From Nostoc sp. ATCC 43529 (lineage in GTDB: Bacteria > Cyanobacteriota > Cyanobacteriia > Cyanobacteriales > Nostocaceae): a stretch of 64,000 nt of DNA. Under the pieces are notes generated by a model. That model was not told where the DNA came from, did not search any database, and saw nothing but the letters and a program-made list of their open reading frames with translations. The translations under genes and the position numbers were made by a program. How positions within the stretch are numbered: the stretch's first letter is position 1; every line of letters begins with the position of its first letter. The DNA lies in contig LWTK01000084.1 in assembly GCA_003326205.1 (NCBI GenBank), positions 62,001-126,000 on the forward strand, written 5' to 3'. Shown here piece by piece: positions 43,199-51,817 of the stretch.

Positions 43199-43235
43199 GC
43201 TCTTGAACTCCACGAGAGCGTTTATCTTCTCGTGG
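43199..43235 (+). promoter_or_regulatory. Two mutually exclusive hairpins between desA and desB
   Basis: Stem A: CGCTCT (43199-43204) with AGAGCG (43215-43220). Stem B: CCACGAGA (43210-43217) with TCTCGTGG (43228-43235). They share 43215-43217, so only one can form at a time. Stem A is followed by TTTATCTTCT. This could be a simple desA terminator or a switch for read-through into desB. Confidence 0.4.
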
Positions 43236-43458
43236 GTTTCAATAGAATCTGGCAATTCTTGACTGATTAAATATTGTTAGGTAGATTGCCAGAAAACCTA
43301 CTCTTGGATGTTACGAGATTTAGTATCCTGGGCATACTAGTGAAGTAAAAAATAAAAAGCGTTCCTTTTGCTTTTTTATTTTGACTTTTGCCTTGTGCGG
43401 TAAGATTATCTTGCCTCAAATAAAGTTCCGATTTATCTTCAACAAAACAATCCAACCA

Positions 43459-44538
43459 GTGCAATCAAATATCATCACGCTCAACGAGTCTCAGAATCAT
43501 GAATTATCTGGGGAGACTACCAAACTGCCTTTTACTCTTCAGGATTTAAAAGCTGCGATCCCTGCTGAATGCTTTCAGCCCAATGTGACAAAATCACTTT
43601 ATTACTTTTTTCGCGACATCCTGATTATTAGTCTGCTTTATGCAGTTGCTTATTACCTGGATTCTTGGTTTTTCTTTCCGATTTTTTGGTTAATGCAAGG
43701 AACAATGTTTTGGGCTTTGTTTGTAGTCGGACATGACTGCGGACACCAATCTTTTTCTAAGCATAAATGGCTGAATGATTTGATTGGACATCTTTCTCAT
43801 ACTCCCATACTTGTTCCTTATCATGGTTGGCGAATCAGCCATAGAACTCACCACAAAAATACCGGTCATCTTGATAATGATGAAAGCTGGTATCCTGTAA
43901 GTGAATCACAGTATAAGGAAATGCCGCTACTACAAAAGATAGGCCGATATTATGTTTTTCTATTGGCTTATCCTGTGTATTTATTTAAGCGTTCTCCAAA
44001 CAAAGAAGGCTCTCACTTTTCACCTAGCAGTCCGCTATTTAAACCTTCAGAAAAATGGGATATCATCACTAGTACTGTTCTTTGGATTGGGATGGTAGGT
44101 TTGCTTGGCTACCTTACCTATCTATGGGGTTGGATGTGGTTGCTGAAGTATTACGCTGCACCTTACATTGTGTTCGTAATTTGGCTTGATTTAGTGACAT
44201 TCTTGCATCACACCGAACCAGATATTCCCTGGTATCGTGGAGAAGAGTGGACTTTTTTAAAAGGTGCAATTTCCAGTATCGATCGCGATTATGGTTTGGT
44301 TAATCATATCCATCATGATATTGGCACTCATGTTGCTCACCACATATTCCTTAACATCCCTCATTACAATTTGCTGAAGGCGACCGAGGCGATAAAACCA
44401 GTAATGGGTGAGTATTTCCGTAAATCAGACGAACCAATTTGGAAATCATTATGGAATTCCTGTGTGAACTGCCATTTTGTACCCGATACTGGAAGTAAGG
44501 TTTACTACACATCCAACAACAAGTTAGCGAAACCCTAA
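43459..44538 (+). CDS. desB: Omega-3 (Delta-15) acyl-lipid desaturase
   Basis: The 359-residue protein has His boxes HDCGHQSF, HRTHH (ISHRTHHKNTGH) and HVAHH, and the region SPNKEGSHFSPSSPLFKP typical of omega-3 desaturases. It converts linoleoyl to alpha-linolenoyl groups on membrane lipids. The frame runs back to a TTG at 43381, but the first part is repeat-like low-complexity DNA; GTG 43459 (QSNIITLNES) is preferred. It is third in the desC-desA-desB cluster, the arrangement known from Anabaena/Nostoc. desB is usually cold-induced; the spacer before it holds alternative hairpins. Confidence 0.92.
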   Translation: MQSNIITLNESQNHELSGETTKLPFTLQDLKAAIPAECFQPNVTKSLYYFFRDILIISLLYAVAYYLDSWFFFPIFWLMQGTMFWALFVVGHDCGHQSFSKHKWLNDLIGHLSHTPILVPYHGWRISHRTHHKNTGHLDNDESWYPVSESQYKEMPLLQKIGRYYVFLLAYPVYLFKRSPNKEGSHFSPSSPLFKPSEKWDIITSTVLWIGMVGLLGYLTYLWGWMWLLKYYAAPYIVFVIWLDLVTFLHHTEPDIPWYRGEEWTFLKGAISSIDRDYGLVNHIHHDIGTHVAHHIFLNIPHYNLLKATEAIKPVMGEYFRKSDEPIWKSLWNSCVNCHFVPDTGSKVYYTSNNKLAKP

Positions 44539-44546
44539 GCTTGAAA

Positions 44547-44573
44547 TTTGCGACTTCTTTAAGGAGTCGCAAA
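44547..44573 (+). terminator. Hairpin terminator after desB
   Basis: TTTGCGAC (44547-44554) pairs with GTCGCAAA (44566-44573), extended inward by TTC/GGA to a short TTTAA loop. It begins 9 bp after the desB stop and is followed by TCTTGTATTGT. A rho-independent terminator is likely. Confidence 0.6.
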
Positions 44574-45147
44574 TCTTGTATTGTCAGTTGTTGATGATTT
44601 ATAACTAGCAATCAAACATTACTTTGTCATTAAAATAAATTTTTATAAAAGGTGCATTTTAAAGATTAGCGAAATAGCTTAATATAACTTCTCTTTTGGA
44701 GGCGATCGCACATTACATTATTATTGCTGCAAACTCTGTTAAAATTTGAGCGTCACAGCTAGAAGTAAATTCTATAGAAGAAATATTTAAAAACTTTCCT
44801 GCCTGTAAGGTCATTAAAATACAGAGCTAAAATAAAAATAGCTTGATAACACCCAACTATCCCTGATTTAAGGTTATAGGCTCATAGGAAGATATTTTCT
44901 TCCAACTGTTGCACTTGTAGTGGCTAAAGACTAGCATATCTATGTTTAGAGATGATATTTCGTTAAATAAACCTAAAATAAATGAAAAACTTTTACTTAA
45001 AGTATTTTAGGCTCTATTAAAGATGAGTTAAGTTTATTTGCATCTAGCGACTTCACTCAAGTTACTGCTACGGTTATAAATTAGCAGAGACTATACTATA
45101 GAAAATTTAGCTAAAACCCTTTTCAGATTTAAAATTCAGAGGTATCA
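44574..45147. other. Gene-free spacer, 574 bp
   Basis: AT-rich. No ORF, RNA gene or strong repeat recognised. It should carry the promoter of the LabA-like gene; AGAGG lies 7 bases before that start. Confidence 0.5.
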
Positions 45148-45843
45148 ATGATTATAACTAATTTTAGCAAACAAAGAAATGAATTAAATGAATCTAAAGT
45201 ACTCAAAGCTAAACCACATTGGCAAGGGCAAAACTTGAGCGATACTGCTGTCAAAGGTAAAGATACCAAGATGCGAGATACTGCACCTGATACTTCCATT
45301 TTAAATACCTTGAATCGCGGTCGAGTTGCCATTTTTATTGATGGCTTAAGCCTATTTCATACAGCTTTACAACTCGGCATAGAAATTGACTACGTTAAAT
45401 TGCTTTGTCATTTAACCAACGGTTCGAGACTCTTACGTGCTTTTTTCTATACTGGGGTTGATATCACCAATGAGAAGCAACAGGGTTTTTTATTATGGAT
45501 GCGTCGTAATGGCTATCGTGTAGTAGCAAAAGACCTCGTTGCGTCGCCAGATAATTTTAAAAAATCAAATCTGAACGTAGAAATTGCTGTAGACATGATC
45601 ACTTTAGCTCCTTACTATGATACAGCGGTATTAGTCAGCGGCGATGGAGATTTAGCTTATGCTGTGAATGCTGTCAGCAGAATGGGGGTTAGAGTGGAAG
45701 TTGTTAGTCTGCAAACAACCACTAGCGAAAGTTTAATTGATGTTGCTGACTGTTTTATTGACATAGATAGCATTAAAGCATACATTCAAAAAGACTCTAA
45801 TCTTGGCTATACCTACCGAACCACAACAAATTCAAACCTTTAA
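45148..45843 (+). CDS. LabA-like NYN domain protein
   Basis: The 231-residue protein has a variable, polar N-terminus (about 1-55) and then a NYN/PIN-like nuclease domain: VAIFIDGLSLFHTALQLG with the first catalytic Asp, AVDMITLAPYYDTAVLVSGD and GDLAYAVNAVSRMGVRVEVV with further acidic residues. The family includes LabA, which affects circadian output in Synechococcus, and putative RNases. AGAGG before ATG 45148 supports the long start. It is isolated between desB and a two-component pair, so its partner is unknown. Confidence 0.82.
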   Translation: MIITNFSKQRNELNESKVLKAKPHWQGQNLSDTAVKGKDTKMRDTAPDTSILNTLNRGRVAIFIDGLSLFHTALQLGIEIDYVKLLCHLTNGSRLLRAFFYTGVDITNEKQQGFLLWMRRNGYRVVAKDLVASPDNFKKSNLNVEIAVDMITLAPYYDTAVLVSGDGDLAYAVNAVSRMGVRVEVVSLQTTTSESLIDVADCFIDIDSIKAYIQKDSNLGYTYRTTTNSNL

Positions 45844-45848
45844 GTAAG

Positions 45849-46020
45849 AGGATGCGGGGACGCAAAGAGTGGGAGAGGCGGAGAATTTTTTTCTTGTATC
45901 CCCCCGTCCCTGCGTTCCCCTTCGGGTTCGGAAGTTTGGACTCGACGGGAACCGCCTTCGCGCAGCGTCTCGTAGAGAAGACTCCAACTTCCTCACTGCG
46001 TCCCCTGGTCCCCGGATATT
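45849..46020. repeat. GC-rich palindromic repeat, intergenic copy
   Basis: GATGCGGGGACGCAAAGAGT at the left, CGTCCCTGCGTTCCCC in the middle, the inner inverted repeat GAAGTTTGGACTC...GACTCCAACTTCC, and GCGTCCCCTGGTCCCCG at the right. Same family as the in-frame insertions at 7818-7980 and 29846-29985. Here it lies just upstream of a response regulator gene. Confidence 0.75.
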
Positions 46021-46041
46021 TTTAAATCTGCGTATTTTCGG

Positions 46042-46752
46042 ATGGATATTTTAATAGTTGAAGATGAACCAGAAATTGCTCATTTAATTCAACTCTCTTT
46101 AGAAAAAGAAGGATTTTTCTGTCGCATTAGCCGTGATGGGATCAATGCTCTACGGGTGTTTCAAGAACAGTCACCCGATTTAATCATTCTAGATTTGATG
46201 ATTCCGGGTTTGGATGGGCTGGAAGTTTGTGCCAGAATTCGCCAAAAACCAGGCGCAAAAGATCCTTATATTTTGATGCTCACCGCGAAAGGCGAGGAAA
46301 TCGATCGCGTCATTGGCTTATCTACTGGTGCTGATGATTACATGGTGAAGCCCTTTAGCCCCAGAGAGTTAGTAGCCAGGGTACGAGCGCTATTGCGGCG
46401 TAGTCTCCGTCAAGGGGGACAAAATCAAGTCAATCGTACCCAACACTTTATAGTAGATGTAGATCAACGCACTGCCAGTCGGCAGATGAATTCTCAGCAA
46501 TCTGAAATTCTCGACTTAACTACCCTAGAATTTAATTTGCTAACTACTTTTGTCAGCAATCCCGGTCGAGTTTGGAACCGCACGCAACTAATTGATAAAC
46601 TTTGGGGAGATAACTTTTTTGGTGATGAACGCGTGGTAGATACCCATGTAGCTCGATTGCGAAAAAAGGTTGAGCCTGACCCAGCAAATCCCACTTTTAT
46701 TAAAACTGTTGTTGGGGTTGGCTATAAATTTGAAGATTCGCCGATCGCGTAG
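46042..46752 (+). CDS. OmpR-family response regulator
   Basis: The 236-residue protein has a receiver (1-120, acidic EDE at 7-9, phosphoacceptor D51 in LIILDLMIPGLDG, Lys in YMVKPFSP) and a winged-helix DNA-binding domain (about 130-232: LTTLEFNLLTTFVSNPGRVW, VVDTHVARLRKKVE, IKTVVGVGYKFE). It binds DNA as a dimer when phosphorylated. Its stop is 5 bp before the histidine kinase start at 46758, so the two are a cognate pair. Its target genes cannot be read from the sequence. Confidence 0.9.
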   Translation: MDILIVEDEPEIAHLIQLSLEKEGFFCRISRDGINALRVFQEQSPDLIILDLMIPGLDGLEVCARIRQKPGAKDPYILMLTAKGEEIDRVIGLSTGADDYMVKPFSPRELVARVRALLRRSLRQGGQNQVNRTQHFIVDVDQRTASRQMNSQQSEILDLTTLEFNLLTTFVSNPGRVWNRTQLIDKLWGDNFFGDERVVDTHVARLRKKVEPDPANPTFIKTVVGVGYKFEDSPIA

Positions 46753-46757
46753 GTATT

Positions 46758-47846
46758 ATGAAAATGGGGCTGAGAGGACGACTATTTTTTTCTCACTTGG
46801 TAGTCATGATAGTGGGAGTAGCTAGTCTAGTTATTATCAGCAAAGTTTCTTCTCCCCGATTCTTTGTCTTGCATTTGGAACGACTAGAAAATCGGGGGTT
46901 TGATTTAATCGATATTCGTACTGAATTGGTGACAGGATTTGAAATTGCTTGGCAGCGAAGTACTATTTGGTCAGTTTTAGTTGGTGGCACCGCCGCTGGA
47001 GGATTGAGTTACTGGGTGTCTAGAAGGATTATGCTGCGGTTGACTGAGATGGAACAAATCACCCAAAAATTTGCTGCTGGGCAGATGGATGCACGACTAC
47101 CAGCGTATGACATTCCAGAACTTAATAGATTAGGTGCTAGTTTCAACCGGATGGCAGCCAGTTTAGAAGGGGTGGAAGTGCGGCGACGAGAAGTGATTGG
47201 AGATATGACCCACGAACTACGGACACCGTTAACAGTTGTGCGCGGTTATTTGGAAGAACTGGCTGATGGAGAAATTGAAGCGTCTCCAGAAATTTATCGG
47301 CGTTTGGCGAAAGAAACTAGGCGTTTAGAGCGGTTGGTAAATGATTTACAAGAACTGTCAAAGGCAGAAGCTGGTTATCTGCCAATTAATATACAACGGG
47401 TAAATCTGCGTCCGTTGTTAGAGTCATTAGTCGAGAAATTTACTGACCAGTTGTTGGAAGATGGGCCGGGTCTGCACTTGGAATGTCCGCCTGTGTTGCC
47501 TCCTGTATTGGCAGATCTCGATCGCACAGAACAGGTTTTAGTTAATCTGCTTGGAAATGCAGTGCGTTATACCAAGGAAGGTTCAATTACTATTCGTGCT
47601 GAGATTGAAGCATCTAAACTTTGGATTGCAGTCATAGATACAGGTATTGGTATTGCTCCAGAAAATTTGCCCCACGTGTTTGAACGCTTCTGGCGAGCCG
47701 ACCAATCACGCGATCGCAATTCTGGAGGTACTGGTATTGGTTTAACGATTTCCCGCCGTTTGATTGAACTACAAGGCGGTGAGATTCAGCTAGAAAGTAA
47801 ATTGGGAGTTGGTAGTACGTTTCGTTTTTTTCTGCCTTTGGCTTAA
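46758..47846 (+). CDS. Membrane sensor histidine kinase with HAMP domain
   Basis: The 362-residue protein has a first transmembrane helix (LFFSHLVVMIVGVASLVII, about 9-27), a short periplasmic part (about 28-65), a second helix (about 70-90), HAMP (RRIMLRLTEMEQITQKFAAG), HisKA with H152 in GDMTHELRTPLTVVRGYL and HATPase_c (VLVNLLGNAVRYT, DTGIGIA, GTGIGLTISRRL). The periplasmic part is only about 40 residues, so it may sense membrane or redox state rather than bind a large ligand. It is translationally close to the OmpR-type regulator at 46042-46752. Confidence 0.9.
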   Translation: MKMGLRGRLFFSHLVVMIVGVASLVIISKVSSPRFFVLHLERLENRGFDLIDIRTELVTGFEIAWQRSTIWSVLVGGTAAGGLSYWVSRRIMLRLTEMEQITQKFAAGQMDARLPAYDIPELNRLGASFNRMAASLEGVEVRRREVIGDMTHELRTPLTVVRGYLEELADGEIEASPEIYRRLAKETRRLERLVNDLQELSKAEAGYLPINIQRVNLRPLLESLVEKFTDQLLEDGPGLHLECPPVLPPVLADLDRTEQVLVNLLGNAVRYTKEGSITIRAEIEASKLWIAVIDTGIGIAPENLPHVFERFWRADQSRDRNSGGTGIGLTISRRLIELQGGEIQLESKLGVGSTFRFFLPLA

Positions 47847-48008
47847 GTCCAGTCCAAACATTTGCAATACAACAAATTGACATCAGGTAGTCACGTCGGT
47901 GTCATACGCAATTGCTAGTTTGAAAGTATCCAAATTCTTGGTTTTTTGAAGGGGATCGAGATTTGGAATTTGTATTTAATATAACGTTAATTCGGCATTG
48001 TGGATCGT

Positions 48009-48110
48009 ATGCCTAATATTGTTCTGGCGGCTTTTTTAGTTAGTTTACTTACTGTATCTGGTTACGCTGCGATCGCCTACCTGTTCCCTCAAAATAGTTC
48101 TCAGGACTGA
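48009..48110 (+). CDS. 33-residue single-span membrane mini-protein
   Basis: ATG 48009 opens a 33-codon frame: PNIVLAAFLVSLLTVSGYAA, then IAYLFPQNSSQD. It is a single hydrophobic helix with short polar ends, in the style of small thylakoid complex subunits (Psb, Pet or Ndh mini-subunits), but I do not recognise it as any particular one. No strong ribosome binding site is seen (GATCGT precedes). The gene is too short to be found by ordinary ORF cut-offs. Codon use looks normal and includes a HIP1 site. It lies alone between the kinase and a small membrane protein. Confidence 0.45.
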   Translation: MPNIVLAAFLVSLLTVSGYAAIAYLFPQNSSQD

Positions 48111-48376
48111 GCAGGTATTAACATCTTGATATTTGGTATTTTTTATACAACTACATATCTGTGTTCATGAAAAACTTATGAGCGATCGCCACATTTTATT
48201 TTAAATATTTTATCTTAATCAAATGTATTCTTTTTAACAAGAAAATAATTTTTTAAAACTCTTATTACTACACAATCTATAATAGATAAAAGTCTGACTG
48301 ACTCCTGAGAAAAGTATGTTATAACATTGTACGGACGATGTTTGATGAATCTCATATAACTCAAGGAGTACACAGA

Positions 48377-48661
48377 GTGAATCAGATAGAATTAAGTTTA
48401 AGTATTGCTTACCTGTTAATGACGTGCTATTTTTTGACAAATTGGTTAGTATTTTCCCTACGTCATCCCAGTTCTGCTCCAGAAGATAAATTTTTGTCCT
48501 TGGTGATGTTTTTGACAACAACTATCTTTTGGCCTTTGATGATTTTCATGTCTTGTTTAGAAATGTTTAATAAACAGAAAATAGATATTAATAAGGTAAT
48601 TCCTGTAATTTTAACAATATTTGTATTTAGTATTTCTTATTATCTGACTTATCTTTGGTAA
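48377..48661 (+). CDS. Small three-helix membrane protein of unknown function
   Basis: The 94-residue protein has three hydrophobic segments (LSIAYLLMTCYFLTNWLVF; FLTTTIFWPLMIFMSCLEMF; VIPVILTIFVFSISYYLTYL). I do not recognise the family. AAGGAG eight bases before GTG 48377 supports that start over the ATG at 48338. The gene stands alone in an AT-rich region. Confidence 0.6.
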   Translation: MNQIELSLSIAYLLMTCYFLTNWLVFSLRHPSSAPEDKFLSLVMFLTTTIFWPLMIFMSCLEMFNKQKIDINKVIPVILTIFVFSISYYLTYLW

Positions 48662-48956
48662 CGGGAATTTTTATTTAATTACCCATGTCTTTTATCATAG
48701 TTTAAACCATTTTTGAGAAAGTTTAATAGTAAGATTTTTATAAAATTCAACTTTTTGACTATATTTTACCTACGAAAATTGAGGATTAAATTTAAATTTT
48801 GTCAATTCATTAGAGCAAAGGTTTTCAAAAATTAAATTAGTGCGATCGCTGCAAAATTCGATTTGATAAACTTGAATAAAAATTAAAATCTCTAGGTCTG
48901 GTTTCTGCTTATATCTCAATTCCAAAATATTGCTTTTAGGTAGGTGTATAAACCGC
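48662..48956. other. AT-rich spacer between convergent genes
   Basis: No ORF, and no perfect hairpin noted. Contains one HIP1 site near 48842. Confidence 0.4.
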
Positions 48957-50054
48957 CTATAAATTATTTGAAGCTAATTCTTCGACTACTTTTCGGATGC
49001 CTGTAGCCACATTAGCAAAGGCGGCATCAAGATTTGTCCATTGGGTAACAGGCTTACCATCTACAGGCAGAGGTTGGAGGTTGGTAAAAACTGCGGCTTG
49101 ATAATCAACTGGTCGGAGAATCACAGGAATCACACGGGCTTCACCAGCTTGATGACGTTTCATTGCCCGTTCAACAGTAGTATAGCAATCATCGGAACGC
49201 AAGAAATCAGCACTAATCAGTAGCAAAATTATGCGGGCTGTGTTGAAGTGTTCATCAATCTCAGCATTCGTTTCTGCTCCTGCACTGATTTGGCGATCGT
49301 ACCAAGCCTTAATTACTTTGTGACGTTGTAAAATTGAAAGATGCTTAACTAGTTCTTCCAGCAAAGCTTCGTCTTCAGGGGCATAAGATAAGAAAACTTT
49401 GATCGCTTCATTAATAGCTTGAGGAGATGGCTTAGATACTGTAGATTCAGATTCAGTAGTCTCAAGAGGAACTAATTCCGGATAATATTGTAATAACTGA
49501 TCGTTAGTGAGTTCATCACCTAACTGTGCTGGCGAAAAATGTACAGCAATTGCCCTTAGTTGATGTCTGTAATGCAAATTGATTAAGACTTTTAAACCTT
49601 CCTTCAACGCTTGAACGTTAGAAAGATCGGTTTCCAATTCTGGTACTTCTCCTTCATAAGCTATTACAATCATCACAATGAGGTTATGATTTACGGATAC
49701 AGATAAAGGTTCATTAAATCCAGAAACAGAACTGTAATCTGATTCACCGAGATATCTTTGGGCACAGTCAGTAAATAAATTATTGACGTAATCTCCTGCC
49801 TCGCCTTCATCCCAAAATACATCTCCTTCATTAGCAGCCGAAAGCCAATATTCTTGATATCGCAGTAGAGTCTCGCAGATTTCTACCAATCCTTCTCCCA
49901 AAACTTCTAAGTCACCATCAGCCTCAATTGCATCCTCTTCAGCACTATTTAATATTCGCAAAATCGGTGCTACCCCACTTCCCCCTAAATGCAAAAATAA
50001 GCGAAAGACCACATAGCGAGTTCGACGAATCATTCTATTCAAAATATCGCGCAT
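48957..50054 (-). CDS. DUF1517-TIR fusion protein
   Basis: The 365-residue protein has a DUF1517 N-terminal domain (about 1-195: RDILNRMIRRTRYVVFRLFL, WLSAANEGDVFWDEGEAGDY, FSPAQLGDELTNDQLLQYYP). A short linker leads to a C-terminal TIR domain (about 215-362: IKVFLSYAPEDEALLEELVK, IILLLISADFL, CYTTVERAM with the putative catalytic E295, and RVIPVILRPVDYQ). Bacterial TIR domains often cleave NAD+ in defence; DUF1517 is a cyanobacterial/plant family of unknown role. ATG 50054 is chosen by analogy with the paralogue at 51120-51704. An inverted repeat at 50090-50120 separates it from the lipoprotein gene upstream. The signal for the TIR domain is unknown; immune or stress signalling is an inference. 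Confidence 0.85.
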   Translation of the reverse strand: MRDILNRMIRRTRYVVFRLFLHLGGSGVAPILRILNSAEEDAIEADGDLEVLGEGLVEICETLLRYQEYWLSAANEGDVFWDEGEAGDYVNNLFTDCAQRYLGESDYSSVSGFNEPLSVSVNHNLIVMIVIAYEGEVPELETDLSNVQALKEGLKVLINLHYRHQLRAIAVHFSPAQLGDELTNDQLLQYYPELVPLETTESESTVSKPSPQAINEAIKVFLSYAPEDEALLEELVKHLSILQRHKVIKAWYDRQISAGAETNAEIDEHFNTARIILLLISADFLRSDDCYTTVERAMKRHQAGEARVIPVILRPVDYQAAVFTNLQPLPVDGKPVTQWTNLDAAFANVATGIRKVVEELASNNL

Positions 50055-50089
50055 ATTTTTGCTATTTAAACTAAATACCAATAAGACTA

Positions 50090-50120
50090 AAAAGGCAAAA
50101 GTAAAACACTTTTGCCTTTT
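50090..50120 (-). terminator. Perfect 13-bp hairpin, likely bidirectional terminator
   Basis: AAAAGGCAAAAGT (50090-50102) and its exact complement (50108-50120) with a 5-nt loop AAAAC. It lies after the lipoprotein stop (minus strand) and before the DUF1517-TIR start, so the two genes probably have separate transcripts. T-rich on either strand. Confidence 0.65.
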
Positions 50121-50174
50121 TATTATCTAGTATTTAATTTAGCGTAATCTCAAAACTCAAAACTGGTAACTATT

Positions 50175-51050
50175 TTAGCGTCGTCTAGCGCCAAAACCAG
50201 TAGAGCGACGGGGTGCTGAACTACGCCCGCTACCAAAACTACTTGAAGGGCGTCTTCTGGTCGAACTAGAACTTCCATCTCGTCTTAAGATATCGCCTCC
50301 AGAACCTGAACCAGTCGGCCGATTTCTCGTAGTAGTACGGGGTGCAGTGGGTATACTTGTACCAGGAGACGATCTTCTAAATCCCCCAGAAGCCCGGAAA
50401 GTATTGCGATTTCTTACCGCTGCGGGTTCTGCATTATAACGAGTTTGGTAGCTTTGAACTGCTTGGTTATAGCTGCTACCATATCCACCGAAGCCACTCA
50501 ATCCTCCTGGTTGATAAACAGGGGGTACGTAGTACTGGGGTCTAAACAATAGACTACCAATGGCTTGACCCGCCAAGTTACCAGCCACAGACGCGGCAAA
50601 GGGTGTCCAGAAGCTATTTTCTTGGCGGACTACCACCGTTTCTTGTCTTCCTGTTTGCGGATTAGTTCTGTTTTCGGTAACGTTGTGGACGTAAGCAATT
50701 TTAAAATCTTCTGTGAGATATAAAATTGGTTGTCCATTTTCTACCTTCAGATAAGTTTTTTTACCCTGCTTAATTTCGTCATCAGTTAGCCGTGCCATTT
50801 GCAAATTTTCAGTTGCAAAGGTTGGCGGCGTGTTGTTCAGTAAAAATAGGGTGTACTGTCCAGTTGCATCGTCGTATGTAGCTTGTTGGATTTGATACTG
50901 ACCATCACCCAATTTAGTGTTAGTCGAGGTTTGGCTAACGTTCTTAGCTGGGGGATTAGCTTGCTCTCCGCCTCCGCAAGCAACAGTTGTCAAACACAAA
51001 CTCAGTGCTAAAAAAACAGCTGTAAATTTACGTACTATCGTCATGATCAT
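50175..51050 (-). CDS. Putative lipoprotein with Ser/Arg-rich C-terminus
   Basis: The 291-residue protein has a signal peptide (IVRKFTAVFLALSLCLTTVA) followed by Cys25 and a Gly/Asn/Pro linker, so lipidation is likely though the lipobox TVAC is not perfect. The middle (about 40-175) has an unrecognised beta-rich domain with FLLNNTPPTFATENLQMARL and KIAYVHNVTENRTNPQTGRQ. The last 90 residues are Ser/Arg/Gly-rich (RRSSPGTSIPTAPRTTTRNR). It would sit in the periplasmic face of a membrane. Its genes on both sides encode DUF1517 proteins, so a functional link is possible. No known family recognised. Confidence 0.7.
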   Translation of the reverse strand: MIMTIVRKFTAVFLALSLCLTTVACGGGEQANPPAKNVSQTSTNTKLGDGQYQIQQATYDDATGQYTLFLLNNTPPTFATENLQMARLTDDEIKQGKKTYLKVENGQPILYLTEDFKIAYVHNVTENRTNPQTGRQETVVVRQENSFWTPFAASVAGNLAGQAIGSLLFRPQYYVPPVYQPGGLSGFGGYGSSYNQAVQSYQTRYNAEPAAVRNRNTFRASGGFRRSSPGTSIPTAPRTTTRNRPTGSGSGGDILRRDGSSSSTRRRPSSSFGSGRSSAPRRSTGFGARRR

Positions 51051-51119
51051 TGCATTATTGTCCTATCTCCGAGCTTAACAATTTCTCTGTGTGAGAGTAA
51101 GTAGGGACTACCCAACACA

Positions 51120-51704
51120 TTACAAAGGAATCAATTCTGGGTAATATTGCAACAATTGATCGTTGGTGAGTTCTTCACCTAACCGAGATGGAGAAAAATG
51201 CAAGTAAAATCCCAGCAGTCTATTTTGATAGTGCAATTGTATTAACGATTTTAAACCCTTTTGCAGTGCGCTGATGTTAGAAAGATCGGTTTCCAAATCG
51301 GGTGCTTCTCCTGTATAAACCACTGTAATAATCACAACTACGTTACGCGTCACAGGTATAGATAAGGGGCGATCGAAATCAGAGTCAGAATTCAATTCAA
51401 TACCACTGCCATATCTTTGACTGGAATCTATAAATAGCTCATCTATATATTGTGCTACTTCGTTTTCGTCAGAATATACCTCACCTTCATTAGTAGCTGA
51501 GAGCCAAGAGTCATCGTACTCCAGTAGACTTTCGCAGATTTCTACTAGTCGTTCTCCTAGATCGTTGATATCGTCCTCTTCTCGTGGTGCGGCACTATTT
51601 AATACTCCTAAAATTGGTGCTACCTCACTCCCTCCTAAGTGCAGAAATAGGCGAAACCCTACATACCGATTTCGACCAACCATTTTATTAAAGATATCGC
51701 GCAT
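51120..51704 (-). CDS. DUF1517 family protein (no TIR domain)
   Basis: The 194-residue protein is one DUF1517 domain: RDIFNKMVGRNRYVGFRLFL, LGERLVEICESLLEYDDSWL, and LHFSPSRLGEELTNDQLLQY at the end. It aligns over its full length with the N-terminal half of the DUF1517-TIR protein. GGAGG five bases before ATG 51704 fixes the start; the first four codons of the longer frame are that ribosome-binding site. The role of DUF1517 is unknown. It lies 70 bp upstream of the lipoprotein gene, on the same strand, and may be co-transcribed with it. Confidence 0.82.
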   Translation of the reverse strand: MRDIFNKMVGRNRYVGFRLFLHLGGSEVAPILGVLNSAAPREEDDINDLGERLVEICESLLEYDDSWLSATNEGEVYSDENEVAQYIDELFIDSSQRYGSGIELNSDSDFDRPLSIPVTRNVVVIITVVYTGEAPDLETDLSNISALQKGLKSLIQLHYQNRLLGFYLHFSPSRLGEELTNDQLLQYYPELIPL

Positions 51705-51817
51705 TTTTCCCTCCAAAATTTTGTCATTCGTTATTGGTCATTAGCCAGTTATGCGATCGCTAATACTTAATATCCCATACCGAATGCCCTGTTTGGGCAA
51801 TGCTGCATAGTCAATAA

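Noticed and set aside
43381..43458. N-terminal extension of desB from TTG 43381
   Set aside because: The extension is low-complexity, repeat-like and not family-like; GTG 43459 gives the normal protein.
45869..46054. 61-residue ORF before the OmpR-type regulator
   Set aside because: Encoded entirely by the GC-rich dispersed repeat, with no start signal.
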